Below are positions 34,109-46,861 of a stretch of DNA of 60,000 nucleotides, in pieces. A program made the position numbers and the translations under genes. Numbering within the stretch: the stretch's first letter is position 1; the number at the start of each line of letters is the position of its first letter. The stretch is taken from positions 288,177,957 to 288,237,956 of the forward strand of contig NC_081410.1 in the NCBI RefSeq assembly GCF_030272615.1. Reading direction: 5' to 3'. The stretch comes from Cryptomeria japonica (Eukaryota; Streptophyta; Pinopsida; Cupressales; Cupressaceae). A model generated the notes under the pieces. The model was not told where the DNA came from. It worked only from the letters and a program-made list of their open reading frames with translations, and ran no database searches.

Positions 34109-37100
34109 CTAGAACCACCAATGAATGAAAGAGCCTTGAGCTACTAATTTTGATAGGGCATCTGTCACTTCATTTGCTTCCCTATAGATATGTTTAGCCT
34201 CAAAATGTTCAAGTCTGTTCAAGTTTTCTAGGATTTTTTCTAATAATGTTTGGAGTCTCCAATTGGGTTTTTCTTTTTCCTCATAGCATTTATTGCTATC
34301 TCTGAGTCTCCTTCCATTGAGACATTTCTAAGGCCATGGTCGATGCAGTCCTTCAAGCCGAGTAGCAAAGCAATGAACTCTGCTATGTTGTTGGTGTCTG
34401 GGGGAATTGGCTTTGCTATTTTCCCAATAACTGCTCATGTTTGATCTCTAATAATGTAGCCTATTCCGGAAGGGCCAGGATTTCCTCTAGAGGCCCCATC
34501 AAAGTTCAATTTAACCCAATCTAGCTTTGGGGGGGACCAGGTTGCATCTTTTCTTGCCTTGGTTTTTTGGCGAGAGGAAGAGAGAATAATAATGCCTTGC
34601 CACTTTAGACTGATTTTTTCATCCCATGAAGAAAAAACTTTGGACTGATCCAAAGAAAAAGTTGTTCTATAGTTAACTAAGTCCACTATTGCTGATTCAA
34701 TTGAGTTAAAAATTGATTCTTGTCTCCTAGATTTGCCTTAAAATAGCATGTGGTTCCTTTCTTTCCAGATTTCCCAGATTAAGCATGATGGGGACACTTC
34801 CAAAATTTGGCTCAGGGAGCTCTCCTTAATAGGAAGGGGCCAGCTTTGGAAAAAAGATTTGATTTCATTCGGCAAGGCTATGATCAGATCCAATTTGGCA
34901 CAGAGCCATCTCTAATAGTTGGAAGCAAACGGGCAATTCAAGAGGAGGTGGTCCACTGACTCTGATTGGGCTTTACCCAAAATGCATCTTGATGGGCCCT
35001 CATAGCCCATTCTTGTAAACTTATCCGTAGTAAGAATTTTTTTTGGATTTCCAACCATGCAAATATACCCGCTTTCGGGATGAATTTGGAGCTCCAAAAC
35101 ATATTCAAAGGGATATCGTGGTTACTCTGCTCTGCAGGGCTGACTAGAATTTTGTATCCATCTTTTGAATTATACTGTCCTGTTTTGGAAGATGCCCAGA
35201 TAAGAGAGTATTCTCTTCTTCTGGGACTGATGTTTCTTACTTCTAGATGTCCTAGAAGTTTATCTAGATCCTCCCTTGGAATTGGCAAGCCCTCCATTGA
35301 TTTCCATCTCCAGTATTGTGGGTTCGACATGTCAATCATTTCCAGATAGTCTCTAACATGGGAGCCCCAATTCTGTTTGAACTAGTGTTCTACAATAGGA
35401 ATGTGGATTAGATTTGCCAGAGGTGGATAACCACCCCAAGAGTCCTCCTAGAATAGGCTAGATGAGCCCTCATGTATGTCCCAAGAAATTGAATTTGAAA
35501 CCAGATTTCTACAGGAGATGATGAAGTTCCAGACTTTGGACCCCTTGGGGAAATTGCCTGATCTAAGGATGTTAAGGTGATTCTGATTTGGAAGATACTT
35601 TGTTGCCAGCATTCTCACCCATGAAGCATTAGGGTTTTTTATGAATTTCCAGACTAGTTTAGCCCCTAGGGCTATATTTTGTAGTTTAAAGTCCTTGATG
35701 CCTAGTCCTCCCATTGATCTGGGCTTGATAATTTTGTCCCAAGCTATTAAAGCAATTTTATGCTTCTCTTCAGTGTTTTGCCAGAAGAAATTTCTCATCT
35801 TCTTGATTATGAAGGAATTAGCACTAGATGTTAGGGATAATATAGATAAGAGATAAATTGGAAGGGCCGAGATCACTGCTTGGATCATCACTAGTCTCCC
35901 TGCCCAAGAGAGCCATTTGCCCTTCCAGGAATTTTCTTTTTGATCAACTTTGAGTTTTAAGGGATCCCAGAATTTAGAGTTCCTTAGACCTTGATCCATT
36001 GGGATGCCCAAGTTAGTGCATGGAAGACATCCTTCTTTGCAGATTAGGATTCTGAGAATTCTGGTCTGTGATGAAATTGGAGTTGTGAAGAAGAAGACTT
36101 TAGTTTTATCCTTATTTCTAAATTGGCCTGAGGCCCTTCCATACATCTCTAAAATCTGGTTAAGATGAGTGGATTCCTTTACATTTGTTGTCCCCAAGAG
36201 AAGATTGTCATCTGCAAATTGTTGGTAACTACAAAGTCTTTAGTTATTATAATTCCTTCTAACTTATGGTTGGCATGACTTTCTTTGATTTCCCTTCCCA
36301 AAGCCTCCCCCATTATAATGTAAAGAAAGGGAGAAAGAGGATCCCCTTGCCTAATACCCCTTGATGAAGAGAAAAAACCAGCTGGTTTACCATTAACTAG
36401 GATTGAAAATTTAGGCATTGAGATGCACTCAAATACCCAATTTATCCATTGATTGTCAAAGCCAAAAGCTTGCATGGTTTTACAAAGGAAACACCAATCT
36501 ACACTACTATAAGCTTTTGTTATGTCTAATTTTATTATCATACCTGGCTTATTTGTGCTTTGGAGGGTGTGGATTGCTTCTTGTGCTATGATCACTCCAT
36601 CAAGGATTGAACGGCCAGGAACAAACCCAGTCTGTTCTTCTGAGATGATGTTGTTCATGAGAGGCTTCAATTTGTTAGTCGTCACTTTTGAGAGGATTTT
36701 ATAAACTATGTTGCATAGGGACATAGGCCTATAATCTCCAAGATTTTCTACCTTCTCCTTCTTTGGAATGAGAGCTATAAAGGTATTATTTACATCTTTG
36801 AGAATCTTCCTTGATCTTCTTGAGCACTCTAGGGCTTCTGAGAGTTCCTGACCTAAGATATGCCAACATTTCTTATAAAAATCCACAAGAAAGCCATCCA
36901 GACCTGGGGCCTTACCAGAGGGGAGATGGTTTAGAGCTTGCAATACTTCTTCCATTTTTATTTTCTCATTTAACATCTGATTTTGTTCATCTGTTATGAT
37001 CTTGGGAATCCCTGCAAGCAACTTTTTTTGATCCAGTAGATGGGATCCTTCATTGTTGTTCAGGAGGTTGAAATAAAAGGATATAATCTCTTCCTTTATT

Positions 37101-38299
37101 TCCTCTAGGTCCTCTGAGGTTTGGTTATGTCTGGTTTGCAGTTTAGATATCCAATTCTGGCCTCTTCGGATTTTTGTTACGTTATGGAAAAACTTAGTGT
37201 TTTTATCCCCCATTCTAAGACAATTCTCTCTAGATTTTTGCTTCCAAAAGATTTCTTCTTTAGAGAGAATGTCTTCATACTCCAATAAGAGGGACCTTTC
37301 CTATTGAAAAGAATCTTGGTTCATTCCCACCAAGATAATCCTGTCATTTAGGGCTGCTAATTGCTCTTCTATAAGTCTTTTTGTTGAGAAGATGTTTTTT
37401 AAATGTTGGGAGTTCCATTGAAGCAGTTTCTGTTTCACTAGTTTTAGCTTTGCAATGAAGCAGAAAAGTTTTGAGCCCTCAAATGATCCTTCCTTCCACC
37501 AATTTTCTATCAGTGTAAGGAAATTTTTCTCTTTCATCCACATATTTTCAAACCTAAAAGGAGCCCTGGATGTTCCCTGAGTGCCTTGCAAAGAGAGCAA
37601 AATGGGATAGTGATCTGAACCTGAGCAAGGGAGGACATTGCAAGAGGGAGTGAAAGGGAAAGGAGTCAAATCCCCTTGCCAAAAAAATCTGTCTATTTTT
37701 TCTACTATATTACTAAAACCTTTCCTTTTGTTTCTCCATGTGAAGGTGTCTCCTGAGTCTATTTCCAGAAGACCATTCCTTTCAATCCAGATATTGAAAT
37801 CTTGTAGAGCACTCCCTAAGCGAATGATTCCTCCCCTCTTATCTAAAGCACTCCTGATAGCATTAAATTCACCCCCAATAAAGACTTGTTCCTCAGATAA
37901 GGTGGACAAAACTCCATCTAAAGAAGACCATGTGAGTCGCTTTTTGAATGGGAACACTGGACCATATACATTGATAATGAACAAAGGAGTGTTTGACTGA
38001 AGATGAGTGATTTTAGCATGCATCCAATCCCTACTAGATGCAATGCCTTTGGATTTAATTTGAGAAGACTTCCAGATTATCATTAGTCCTCCAGAGGCAC
38101 CATCTAATGCTACTATCATTTGGAGAGAAGCTTGGAATGAAGAGCTAATCCCATTTCCAAAGGCAACTGCTATCTTTTCCTCCAATTTAGTTTCTTGCAA
38201 AAGGATTATGTCTGCACTGACCAAAAGAATTTGTCTTTTGATCACCCTCTATTTGTTAGGGGCATTGAGACCCCTAACATTCCAAGAAAGGATATTCAT
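34109..38299 (-). pseudogene. LINE ORF2: endonuclease, RT, RNase H
   Basis: The ATG at 38299 starts MNILSWNVRGLNAPNK. Endonuclease motifs: LLQETKL, INVYGP, GGEFNAI (the catalytic GDFN Asp is Glu) and SDHYPILL. RT: KAPGLDGF, FIALIPKKE, GFVPGRSILDG, LDITKAYSSVDW (KAYD changed to KAYS), RQGDPLSPFLY, then FADDNLLLG after a frameshift near 36200. The thumb and zinc-finger segments follow to 34912. RNase H: LDWVKLNFDGASRGNPGPSG (34544-34470), NIAEFIALLLGL, MEGDSEIAI, and HIYREANEVTDALSK near 34180. About 1,400 codons, normal for plant L1. At least three frameshifts and six stops. The intact protein nicks the target and copies the RNA into it. Confidence 0.92.
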
Positions 38300-38329
38300 T
38301 GTTGTTCAGGAAGGGGGGTCCCCTTCCCT

Positions 38330-40488
38330 ACTTTCCATAGATCTGATAGTTTTGGTTGATTCTCTGCCACTCCATCCTAAGATCTAGCCTCTATGAAATA
38401 TTTGCTGCCCTTTTTGGGAGGGAATGAACCAAAGTCTGGCTTCTCCAAGCCCTCTTGGTTCTGATGAAGCCCTAGCTTCCTTTTTTCCTTAATCTGTGAG
38501 TAGAGAACTGCCAAGGGGGTGTCCAATATTGCATCCTAGTCTTCCTCTCCTATCATGAGATTCTACAGAAGATTATGAGCATTGTGATGAATAGGCAAAT
38601 CCAGGCTATTGGACTCAAATGGCGGGGAGAGGAGAAAGGGGAAAGGAATTTATGTCGAAAGGTTAAAATGATGATTGGGTAGGGGACTGTCTCAAGAAGG
38701 AGAAATCTCTCCCTCTAATAAGAAAGGCTTGATGTTCTCCTCCATGTTTGCTTTAAGATCTTCGTCAATAACTTCCTCTTCTTGTAGAATTTTTGAAAGA
38801 TGAACATTTTTGCTTTTAGTGGATTTTATTGTCTGGAAGGAGCCCCTAAGGTTCTTACGCTTAACACAACTTTTCCTTTTGGAGGCCTTAGTTGGGGGTT
38901 ATGAAAAAATATTGAAGGCTCCTCTGCTCAAGGCAGGGGTTTTTTTTTGCCCAAACAAACTTGTGACGGCCTCTTGGGATTGAGACTTGGCAATCAAAGA
39001 TAAAATGAGGGGTGGTCAAAAAAAAGAAGAGGGATGGGAAACCTAAGGAGAGAGGAGAGGGGGTGAAGGATCTAGGCCAGTAGGATGATGTCTAAGATGT
39101 AGACAAGAGCAAGGAGGGTGGAGGGCCATGGAATCTAGAACCACAAAAGAGACCGAGGAAGAAGCTGAGACACTATGAAGGGGCTGGCGAAGAGGCTTTG
39201 ATAAAGCTTGGATCAAGCCTAAGGCTGCTGGGTCTAGTGCAGTTTCCTGATCCAAGGTCCTCTTTTGAGAGGAAAGGCTAGCAATGAATGGTTGAGGGTG
39301 CTGAAGAGGGAGGTTGAGGGCTCTTGAAGACGCGGCCAAGGAGCTATTGTTAACTATTTGGTTCCTTAGCAAGCATTTGCTAGGTACTCCATTACCCAAT
39401 CTTTTCACCTTTTGTTTCTATCTACCCAGCTCTGAAATAATCTCAATCTCACTGTAAAAGCCTTTTGAGAGATCGATCTCTACATAAATATTTGTTGTAT
39501 CCCCATTCTGACCTTCAAAGAAATCCGCTTCAATCCCTACCAGAAAGCCAAGAGCATCACCAATTTTCAGGAGTGACTACGGGCACTAGAACTCAGATGG
39601 AAGGCCTACTAATGATAGCCAAATAGGGGTTTTCTCAAATCTGTGTTGAACATGATCAAATCCTAGTTTCCAGTCAAGGAAGTGGAAGGTGGAGCCTTGA
39701 AAGAACAAAGGACTTCCTTTTGTGATTGCTTTTCTTAGTGTCACATCCACACATTCTATGAACAAGAAGTCATTCTGCATTTGTCTAACTGCTATAAGAT
39801 CTGGGAAGGAAGATTTCCACCAATCAAGAATGTCCTTGCTTGTCCCACCAGTTCCACACCATTTCGCAAAGAAGGCATTATCCTTGAGGTGGTCGAGCAA
39901 GGGATTCAAAGAATCCGATGGAAGCACAAAAAGTTTGCTTCCCATAGATTTCTTGGTCCATTTTTTATCCTTGCGCTCAAAGGTAGGAGTAGGCCATGAG
40001 GAGAAGGCATTTCTAGAGCCCGTGGCACGCGAACCTCTGTTGGGAAAACCCATGGTGCACGAACCCCTGTAGGGTAGCCCAGTTGAAAGGGGAGGACAGT
40101 TTTGCAATCTCTGGTGATGGGGCTATTGCTTGGAGGAAAGAGGTTGTTTGATAGGAACAAAACTCTTGTTACAGGTTGCAATCGGGATGCAGTTTGAACC
40201 AGTCACAACTTTGTTTGCCCAGGAGTCTAAGTTTTGAAACTTCATTGAAGATTTTGCCCGAAAACTCTGAAATTTTGCCTGTTGAAAGGAATTCTGGAAA
40301 GGGGGGCTACCTCTAAGGTTGAGATTATTCTAGTGGCTTAGAAAAAACTTAAAGGGATGACGATTAACCAGGGTTTGAGACCTCGACGGGTTTCGAATCC
40401 ACTGTCTGCTTTGATGAAGAGTTCTTTGTTGCAGGTGTGAAGGGAAGAGGCTGCGAGAAGTCCAGCCATGGTTTCTTGACACAGCCAT
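38330..40488 (-). pseudogene. LINE ORF1, DUF4283-type RNA-binding protein
   Basis: The ATG at 40488 (MAVSRNHGW) opens a single frame to 39043 interrupted only by five in-frame stops. Residues near 39900-39590 contain NAFFAKWCGT, FLFIECVDVTLRKAI, FHFLDWKLGF and TPIWLSLVGLPSEF. These match the DUF4283 pattern of plant L1 ORF1 (LPGLP-like block). Downstream are IGDALGFLVGIEADF and NIYVEIDLSKGF, then a Ser/Pro/Leu-rich linker. A frameshifted basic segment (KASKRKSCVKRKNL near 38870) extends towards ORF2. ORF1 coats the LINE RNA. No zinc knuckle was seen. The C-terminal limit is approximate. Confidence 0.82.
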
Positions 40489-40536
40489 CATCAGTTTGTA
40501 TGTTGAGCTTCAATGGATGGGTAATCTATATTCTCT

Positions 40537-42734
40537 GTTAATTTTGTTTGTTTGCTAATTTGATTCATTTATCACAGTTTCTCTATCTTCAAAATAGAAA
40601 TTAATCATTTTGGTTGCTAATACATCGCACTTGTTTGTTTGATTTAGCTCTCTGTCTAGTTATCTCACTCACTCACTCATTGTGTCTTACTTCCTTTTTC
40701 ATCTTCCTTTTTTGTCTCTATGTTCTATTTCATTCATAATGCGTTATTTATAGTGTACAAAGCATTAACTATGATTGCTAACCAATTTATAACGTTTGCT
40801 ATTTGCAGTTCATTTATGCACTATATCATAACGTCTTTGCCTCTCTCTCTCCCTTCATTTTGTTTTCTGCTTCATTTATCGTTGCCTCCACTTTTGTCTT
40901 GGAAAGTTTTCATGCCAAACCTTTTCATTTCTCGCGCATAACTTTAATATTTATGACAAAAAAAAGGTTTATAATTTTTCTTTAATAAAGCTTTTAATAT
41001 ATAAAGTTTGTACAAATAAAGGTTTTTTTTTTAAATGGTTTGTATCTATATATATATATTTAAGTTCATTTAAATTGAATAGAAGTTATCTTATTTGTTA
41101 AATATTATTATGGATTATTAAATATTTTATTTAAAATGTATTTAGAAGTTGTAGATAAAATTTATATTATTAAATTTAATTTATATTTAAGTCAATCAAA
41201 CAAATGTGATAATTTATATTTTAAGTGGTTCAAATGATTAAAAAAATTTATTAATTAATTTTTTTTCTTTTAACATATTTGATTTTTTTTTAAAGTCAAT
41301 TGTTTTATAAAAGGATTTTAATTTAATGGAATCAATTCATATATTTCTTTCTTTATTTATATTATTAAAAAATTAAAATTTATATTTTGAGTCATTTAAA
41401 CAATTTACAATTTATGTTAAATAAATAGATAAAATTAGTTTATATTAGCGATAATTAAATGTTAAGTTTTTTAAAAATCACATTTGGTTAATGGGAATAA
41501 CTTAGACAAAAGAGTGAAATAAATTGAGATTTGATTTGCATCTTAGAAAGAGTTTATCATCTCTTCATGATAGAAAATGAGGAGAATATTTTCGAATTAA
41601 AATGGTCTTACTTCCCAATGGATGAAATGATGTATTAACGAATAATAAAGCATTAAGAGACCCTTCGATCTCCTTGGGATATAAATTAACATTAATCAAT
41701 GTTACGCCTTGGAAACACATCCCATTGGATAACACTTTTGTACAAGTTAACTAGAGAAACTTGCCCCAAAATATTTGTTCATTTTCATTAGGTATTACTT
41801 TAGGGCATTTAATAGAATTTGAATGTTAAGTTCTTTATTTGTTATTAGACATCAAATACCTTCTTGTAAACTTCAATTAGTGAAAAGTATTAAAGGAGTT
41901 ACCTCCTAAGTAAATGCTTTCAGTTTCATAGCTTTTTTTCCTTGAGTAATTCTAGCAAAATGAATTAATGTTTAATTAAGGTCTTCCTCAATCCAAGAAG
42001 TTGAATGTTTTCTCATTTAAGTTAGATTTCAAGGTATAGAGCATGCAAGGCTAATGTGAATAGTAAAGTCTATTAATAGATAATTTTTTCTATAGTTATA
42101 CGTTCTAGCTTTAAAGGTAATCGCATTTACATTGCAAAGTAACTAGTATAGATAAATTTAATTTACATTTAAATTTAGAGTTAAATTGCATAGTTAAATA
42201 TTCATATGGTATAACCTATATTTTGAAGAACATTATTATTAATTAGGATGCAATGAATATTTATTCGAAAACCAAAATGGTATTAGCAAATGAAAAAGAA
42301 ACAAAAACTGAAACCTTTTTACATGAGGTTATTAACCTGACTTATCTTCTAAAACCCAAACAGTTTACATCAAACCATAGTTAGAAACCATAAATACATA
42401 CTTTACGCCTTGATCTCATGCCGAAATGGGTATGTAGGTAGTCTATCGATGGAGTTGTCCCTTTTACTCAGGTGTTCGAGGATGGGGATTAGGATTAGTT
42501 ATGAGTGAGTTGATCATGTTTTTGATGCTCCATAGTTCTTCAATCAAAGGGGTGCAAATGATGCTAATTGGAAAATTTAAGGGTATTTCAATGCATACTC
42601 GAAAGCAATCTCGTATGGATTCACTTGAATTCCTAAGGCTATAGACCAAATTCGGAGGTGAAACTCAAGCCTTTTTTTTTAATACTCTATTTACTCCTAA
42701 CGACAACGACCTCAATGCACTCCTAGTAGAGGAG
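40537..42734. other. AT-rich DNA, no gene recognised
   Basis: Very AT-rich, with TATATATATATATT at about 41048 and many AAATTTAATTTA phrases. If the chromovirus 3' LTR extends to 43060, this would be its middle, perhaps containing other decayed insertions. I see no boundary to prove it. Confidence 0.35.
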
Positions 42735-43060
42735 TGTAGTCTTTAGAGAGTGACTTAGGACCCAAATGGTCTCGATGAGTATAAAGTCTCTAGCCAGAGC
42801 ATTTCCTATTCGTGAATATATTCCTCCCCCATTTGGGTAGATGCCTATCCCAAATTGGATAGATTAAACTCCTTGTCTCGTGAGGATAGATGCCTAACCC
42901 GTATGGTCAAATGGTCATCCTGGTTGGACGGATGCCTATCCCAGTTGGATAGATGTGTACAGTATGTGATAGAATCAAACACTAATAAGTATAAGTGGGG
43001 ATGAGCATTTCAAAAAAAAAATCAGTCGATATTTTGGATTAGGTTAAGTGGGTTATTACA
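42735..43060 (+). repeat. Chromovirus LTR segment, second copy
   Basis: TGTAGTCTTTAG...GGGTTATTACA, 326 bases, similar throughout to 29694-30020, including a hairpin array at 42806-42952 (e.g. CTATCCcagttGGATAG). It is not followed by a primer site, and the flanking 5-mers (AGGAG left, ATTGC right) do not match. It is either a truncated solo LTR or the far end of the 3' LTR that starts at 31320. Confidence 0.78.
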
Positions 43061-43081
43061 ATTGCAATTAATTGTTATGTT

Positions 43082-43342
43082 TTTGATAAAGTTAAATGGG
43101 TTTTACATGGACCCGAAACCAAGAGTTTTACAACAATCGACCATCAGCCAAACAAACATGAACCAACATTAAAACAGGGAAGAATCCCCGAGTAGTCACA
43201 AAAATAAAGGAAACGCAAACAAACAAGACAAAACAAAAGAAAAAACTCTTAATTAAGAGAGAGCACCAGATCCTTGTTCTTCTGGATGGAAATCCTATAG
43301 ATTTCCTCTAGCTCCTCCATAACAAATCTGGAGGTACCCTTG
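43082..43342 (-). mobile_element. Short 5'-truncated LINE tail
   Basis: Flanked by the 20-bp repeats TTGCAATTAATT[G/A]TTATGTT (43062-43081 and 43343-43362, one mismatch). The insert starts with TTTTGATAAAGTTAAATGGG on the plus strand, i.e. a short A tail after CCCATTTAACTTTATC, the typical plant L1 3' end seen also at 32480 and 45180. About 261 bases with no coding capacity. It landed directly beyond the LTR end at 43060. Confidence 0.82.
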
Positions 43343-43362
43343 TTGCAATTAATTATTATGTT

Positions 43363-45165
43363 ATACTCCTCTATTTAGAAATTTCTTTGATTTTGGGGTG
43401 TGGAAATTTTGATATACTTCATAGATTAAAATTTTGATAATCCTCTTTAATTTTTGTTGTTAGGTGTGCATGTTGGGCAAGTAAAAGTTTGGATTCCATA
43501 TCTACTCCTATTTTTCTCATTTTCATTGGATTTATATTGCAACCAGGTATGGAGGGTCAAGGAACCTAATTTTGTTGCTTTTTCCTTCATTAAAACATTA
43601 ATTCTTACATTTTGTTGGCCAAGGATTTGCAATAAATTTTGTAGATATTCTTGAGTAAAATACACTAGGTTATTATTACCATTTTACTACATTCAATCTC
43701 TTTTTAAGTAATTGATAAAATTAGAGATTTGGAGCTGAATTTAAATGCTTATATGGTGTTGAAAATAGTCTTCAAAATATTGTTCTTATATGTGCTTGTC
43801 CTATATAAAACGATCTAGTTTTTATTTCAATTAATCAATATCACCATAGTACATTTATAGATGTAGGCATCGGTGTTACAAAGGACTGCACCCGTGATGA
43901 CTAAGTTAAAATCCAGCAATCCTATGAAAGATGAGAATACTTTTAGGCTTATGGGTTCCCTATCTTGAAAGTAGACCTCTGGAGACCAGGCCAGATTCCC
44001 GTCTTGATGAATCTCCTACAACTTGCTTTTCTGTGAGAAATGGGTTAAAAGGATTGCATGTGAAATAAAACTTATCCTAATGGAGGTGATACACTAAGAT
44101 TGTGGAGTTTTTAACTACTGCACTAAAACTATGACAACTACAATAAAAAATGAAAACGCTTCACAAATCAATTAGATCACCAAATTCATAAACAATTTGT
44201 GAAAAGGTTCGAAGTTTTCCAACTTTTGCATCTAGGAAAACTGATTTTTCACAACATGCAAAGAATTGGAAACTAGATGAACACAACCCATAACCTGAAT
44301 CTGCAATGAAATTATCCTACTTTTGCAAAGCAAAAATGAGACAGAGTAAAGGATTTCAATAATCATAATAACTCTATCAAATTGTTCACCTGACAATAAA
44401 AAAGCAAGAAATATTGATAAGGAAGCTAACTTTGTATTACAAACTTAATGAAATAACTCTATTACAATAACTGAAAAACTGATAAGTGCTGAGATACAAT
44501 GCTTTTTTTGCTATGTGTGTAGTAGAAAAGAAAGAACCAGAGGGAAAAAAGAAGGAGAATAGAAGAATATATAGATATCATGAAGAACATCTCCTCCAAA
44601 ACCCTAAAATAAAAAACTGCATGAGAAAAAGTTTTGGGTGGATTTGCCCAAAATAGCCTAAAAAACTCATTTGTAAGCCTACCAAAAATAGCCTTTGTTA
44701 CCAAAAATAGGTCTCCCACTGATATTGCATGAAAAAGGATCCCTTTGCTAAAAATAGAACTGCCACAAATGCCCAATATAGATATGAAAAACACCTCTCC
44801 TCTAAACAAATTTGCATGATGTAAGATGCTAAATATAGTTGTCAAAGCCAAAAATATCCCCTCTCTGAAAAAGCATGCACTCTTATGCCAAATATAGCCT
44901 CAAATAAAAATATCCTCCCCCTGTTGAAAATTGTATGTCTTCTCTTTTGTCTTTTAAACAATTCTATCTTACAACTTTAAACTAAAATGATTTGTTTTAG
45001 TTAAGTGTTAAGATATAACTATTTATTCCTTTGTTTCTTTTCCTTTTATAATTTAATATAATTTTATTAAGAAAAAATAAACTTAATAAAACTATATTAA
45101 TTATAAATACAGAATAATATCCTTTAATATATATTACTTAAGACTTTTTAAATTTTTTAAAAAAA
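43363..45165. other. No gene recognised
   Basis: AT-rich DNA. Frames of 66-129 codons here lack motifs and have low-complexity composition. 44880-45165 is extremely AT-rich and leads into the next LINE's poly(A). Confidence 0.45.
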
Positions 45166-45180
45166 CTTTTTTTTCTTTTT

Positions 45181-46861
45181 GATAAAAGTGGCAGAGCCAC
45201 TAAACATTTATTTATTAAATAAAATAAAAGTGTTTACAATCCTGGTTCAAAAAAAGAACCAGGAGAAGAAAACTTTTGGTTGTAGCCCTTAAAAAACCTA
45301 AACAAGAACTACCCATAAACCCATATCTGAGATCACCCACCCATGCGCCCAAAATAGAGAATCTGATACAACTAATATCAGGAAGAAAATACATAACCCA
45401 AACCCAACCAACTACCACCCAAAAAAAAACCCCAATACATATGTAGATATGTACAAAAAGAGCCAACCCAAGTGGAGAAACAAACAACTCATGAGCCTCA
45501 AAACCAATTGCTAGAACTTTCATTTGGAGGATCTCCAAGAGAAGGAGGCACCGCATCATCCAAAGGAGGAGGAACCACTTGTAAAGGTTCAGTAACCTAG
45601 GGAGAAGCCAACAGAGATACCTGAAGATCAAGAAGAAAATGAATTCCCATGAAAGTCTCAAGTGCAGAAGCCATAGTAAAAGGAGCGAAATGATCAATCA
45701 ACCTCACGCATGCAAGAATTTTCATTTTCCATAAGCAAAACTCTTCCCGCGACCATTTTGACTACATAAGATACCTCGGGATAATAGAGATTAAATATTT
45801 TACCAAGTTTTTTATCATCATAAACATGATCATCCTGAAAATCACCAAGAATCAGAGGAGCCAAGACTCTATATCGACATAACAGAATTGGAAACGACAT
45901 GAGAAACCCAAAGAACTCCCAAAACAACATAAGAGAAGAAACAAAGCATGCTCGAAATGAGAAGAGAAACCAAATAAATATAGCCAGGAACAAAAGTGTA
46001 ATAAATGCTCACACAAGTCGACATATGCAGTCATCATATTAGTTGCAAAATTGTATGTGCAAAAGATATCATTTACAATCAAAACAACCTCAACAATCCA
46101 CCACAGTACCATAACAGCAAAAAATAAATAAAAATAAAAATAAAAATAACAAACAGATCAATGACCAAAGCATAACTTCCCATGTACCAAATCCCATACA
46201 CCAACTATAGAGAAGAGTCAAATCAAATATGAAGCCAACGTCATATTAAAAGAAGGAGAGGGAAAAGACAATAATTGCCAAGTACTCCCATCTATACCAA
46301 AATGTGAGACCCAAGAAAGTACAAAGCAATGAACAAGGCAAATTAATTGCCTCCAGAATGCCACCGAAGATAATGATGAGAACCATGTAAAGAGACGTCA
46401 TCACCCAACTGAAATCCATGAAAGAGATGCAAGCGGCCAAAAAACCACAGACTAGAATGAATGATTCACCAAAAAGTAGTACGCATCCCTCTACATAAGA
46501 CATATACCCATGCCAAATCCAAAGGGAATGAGACGTGAGACACATGCCTCACCCAGAAGGATGCAATAATGCAAGTAAACCACATAAGATTAATTACATG
46601 TTAAAGTGTAATGTTGTTGAATAATCGTCATGTGCAATAATGAAGATGGCAAGCAATATCCATAAGGTCAGAGCAAGTAGAAGAAGTAAAAGTTAACCAT
46701 GAGGCCAGAAACAACTCAAGGATACAAAAAAGCCAGCCCGCACTCTACTTAATGAAAGCAAATGACATACATACCATATAATAGGACCTCTAAATATGGA
46801 ACATATCCCAAAGGAGTCATCAAAGAAAAGTGCAAAACTGATATCCAGATCCTTGAAGTAA
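45181..46861 (-). other. LINE 3' region with coding-like patches
   Basis: Between the RNase H stop (46862) and the tail there are 1.7 kb. Minus-strand patches near 45850-45700 (ILGDFQDDHVYDDKKLGKIF, then YPEVSYVVKMVAGRVL) and 45690-45510 (SALETFMGIHFLLDLQVS, Pro/Asp-rich) look protein-like but change frame. This could be a decayed third ORF, as in the LINEs at 21-25 kb and 32-40 kb. A (TAAAAA)n run lies at 46118-46150. Confidence 0.35.

Larger units (their letters stand above)
32472..40522 (-). mobile_element. Full-length L1-type LINE, 8,051 bp
   Basis: Flanked by the 14-bp direct repeat AATCTATATTCTCT (32458-32471 and 40523-40536). The minus-strand 3' end is GGCTCTGCCTTTACCGATA followed by a poly(A) run, seen as T's at 32473-32481. 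A 5' UTR of 34 bases precedes ORF1 at 40488. On the minus strand the order is ORF1, ORF2 (endonuclease, RT, zinc finger, RNase H), and a third reading frame. The perfect target duplication shows insertion of a complete copy. Multiple stops show it has since decayed. The element is longer than common plant L1s, partly because of the third frame. Confidence 0.92.

Noticed and set aside
35641-35856. Plus-strand frames within 33-40 kb
   Set aside because: Antisense of the LINE ORFs, whose minus-strand frames show RT and RNase H motifs.
45140-45165. Target duplication for the LINE at 45-52 kb
   Set aside because: Both flanks are nearly pure A/T, so the similarity could be chance.
45215-45697. 160-codon minus-strand frame with many Leu/Trp/Phe
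   Set aside because: Looks like a membrane protein, but another frame of the same strand at the same place reads more like the LINE coding patches. Composition follows from AT-rich LINE 3' sequence.
46246-46545. Hydrophobic minus-strand frame resembling a membrane protein
   Set aside because: Inside the LINE 3' region; hydrophobic residues are forced by T-rich codons and no homologue is recognised.
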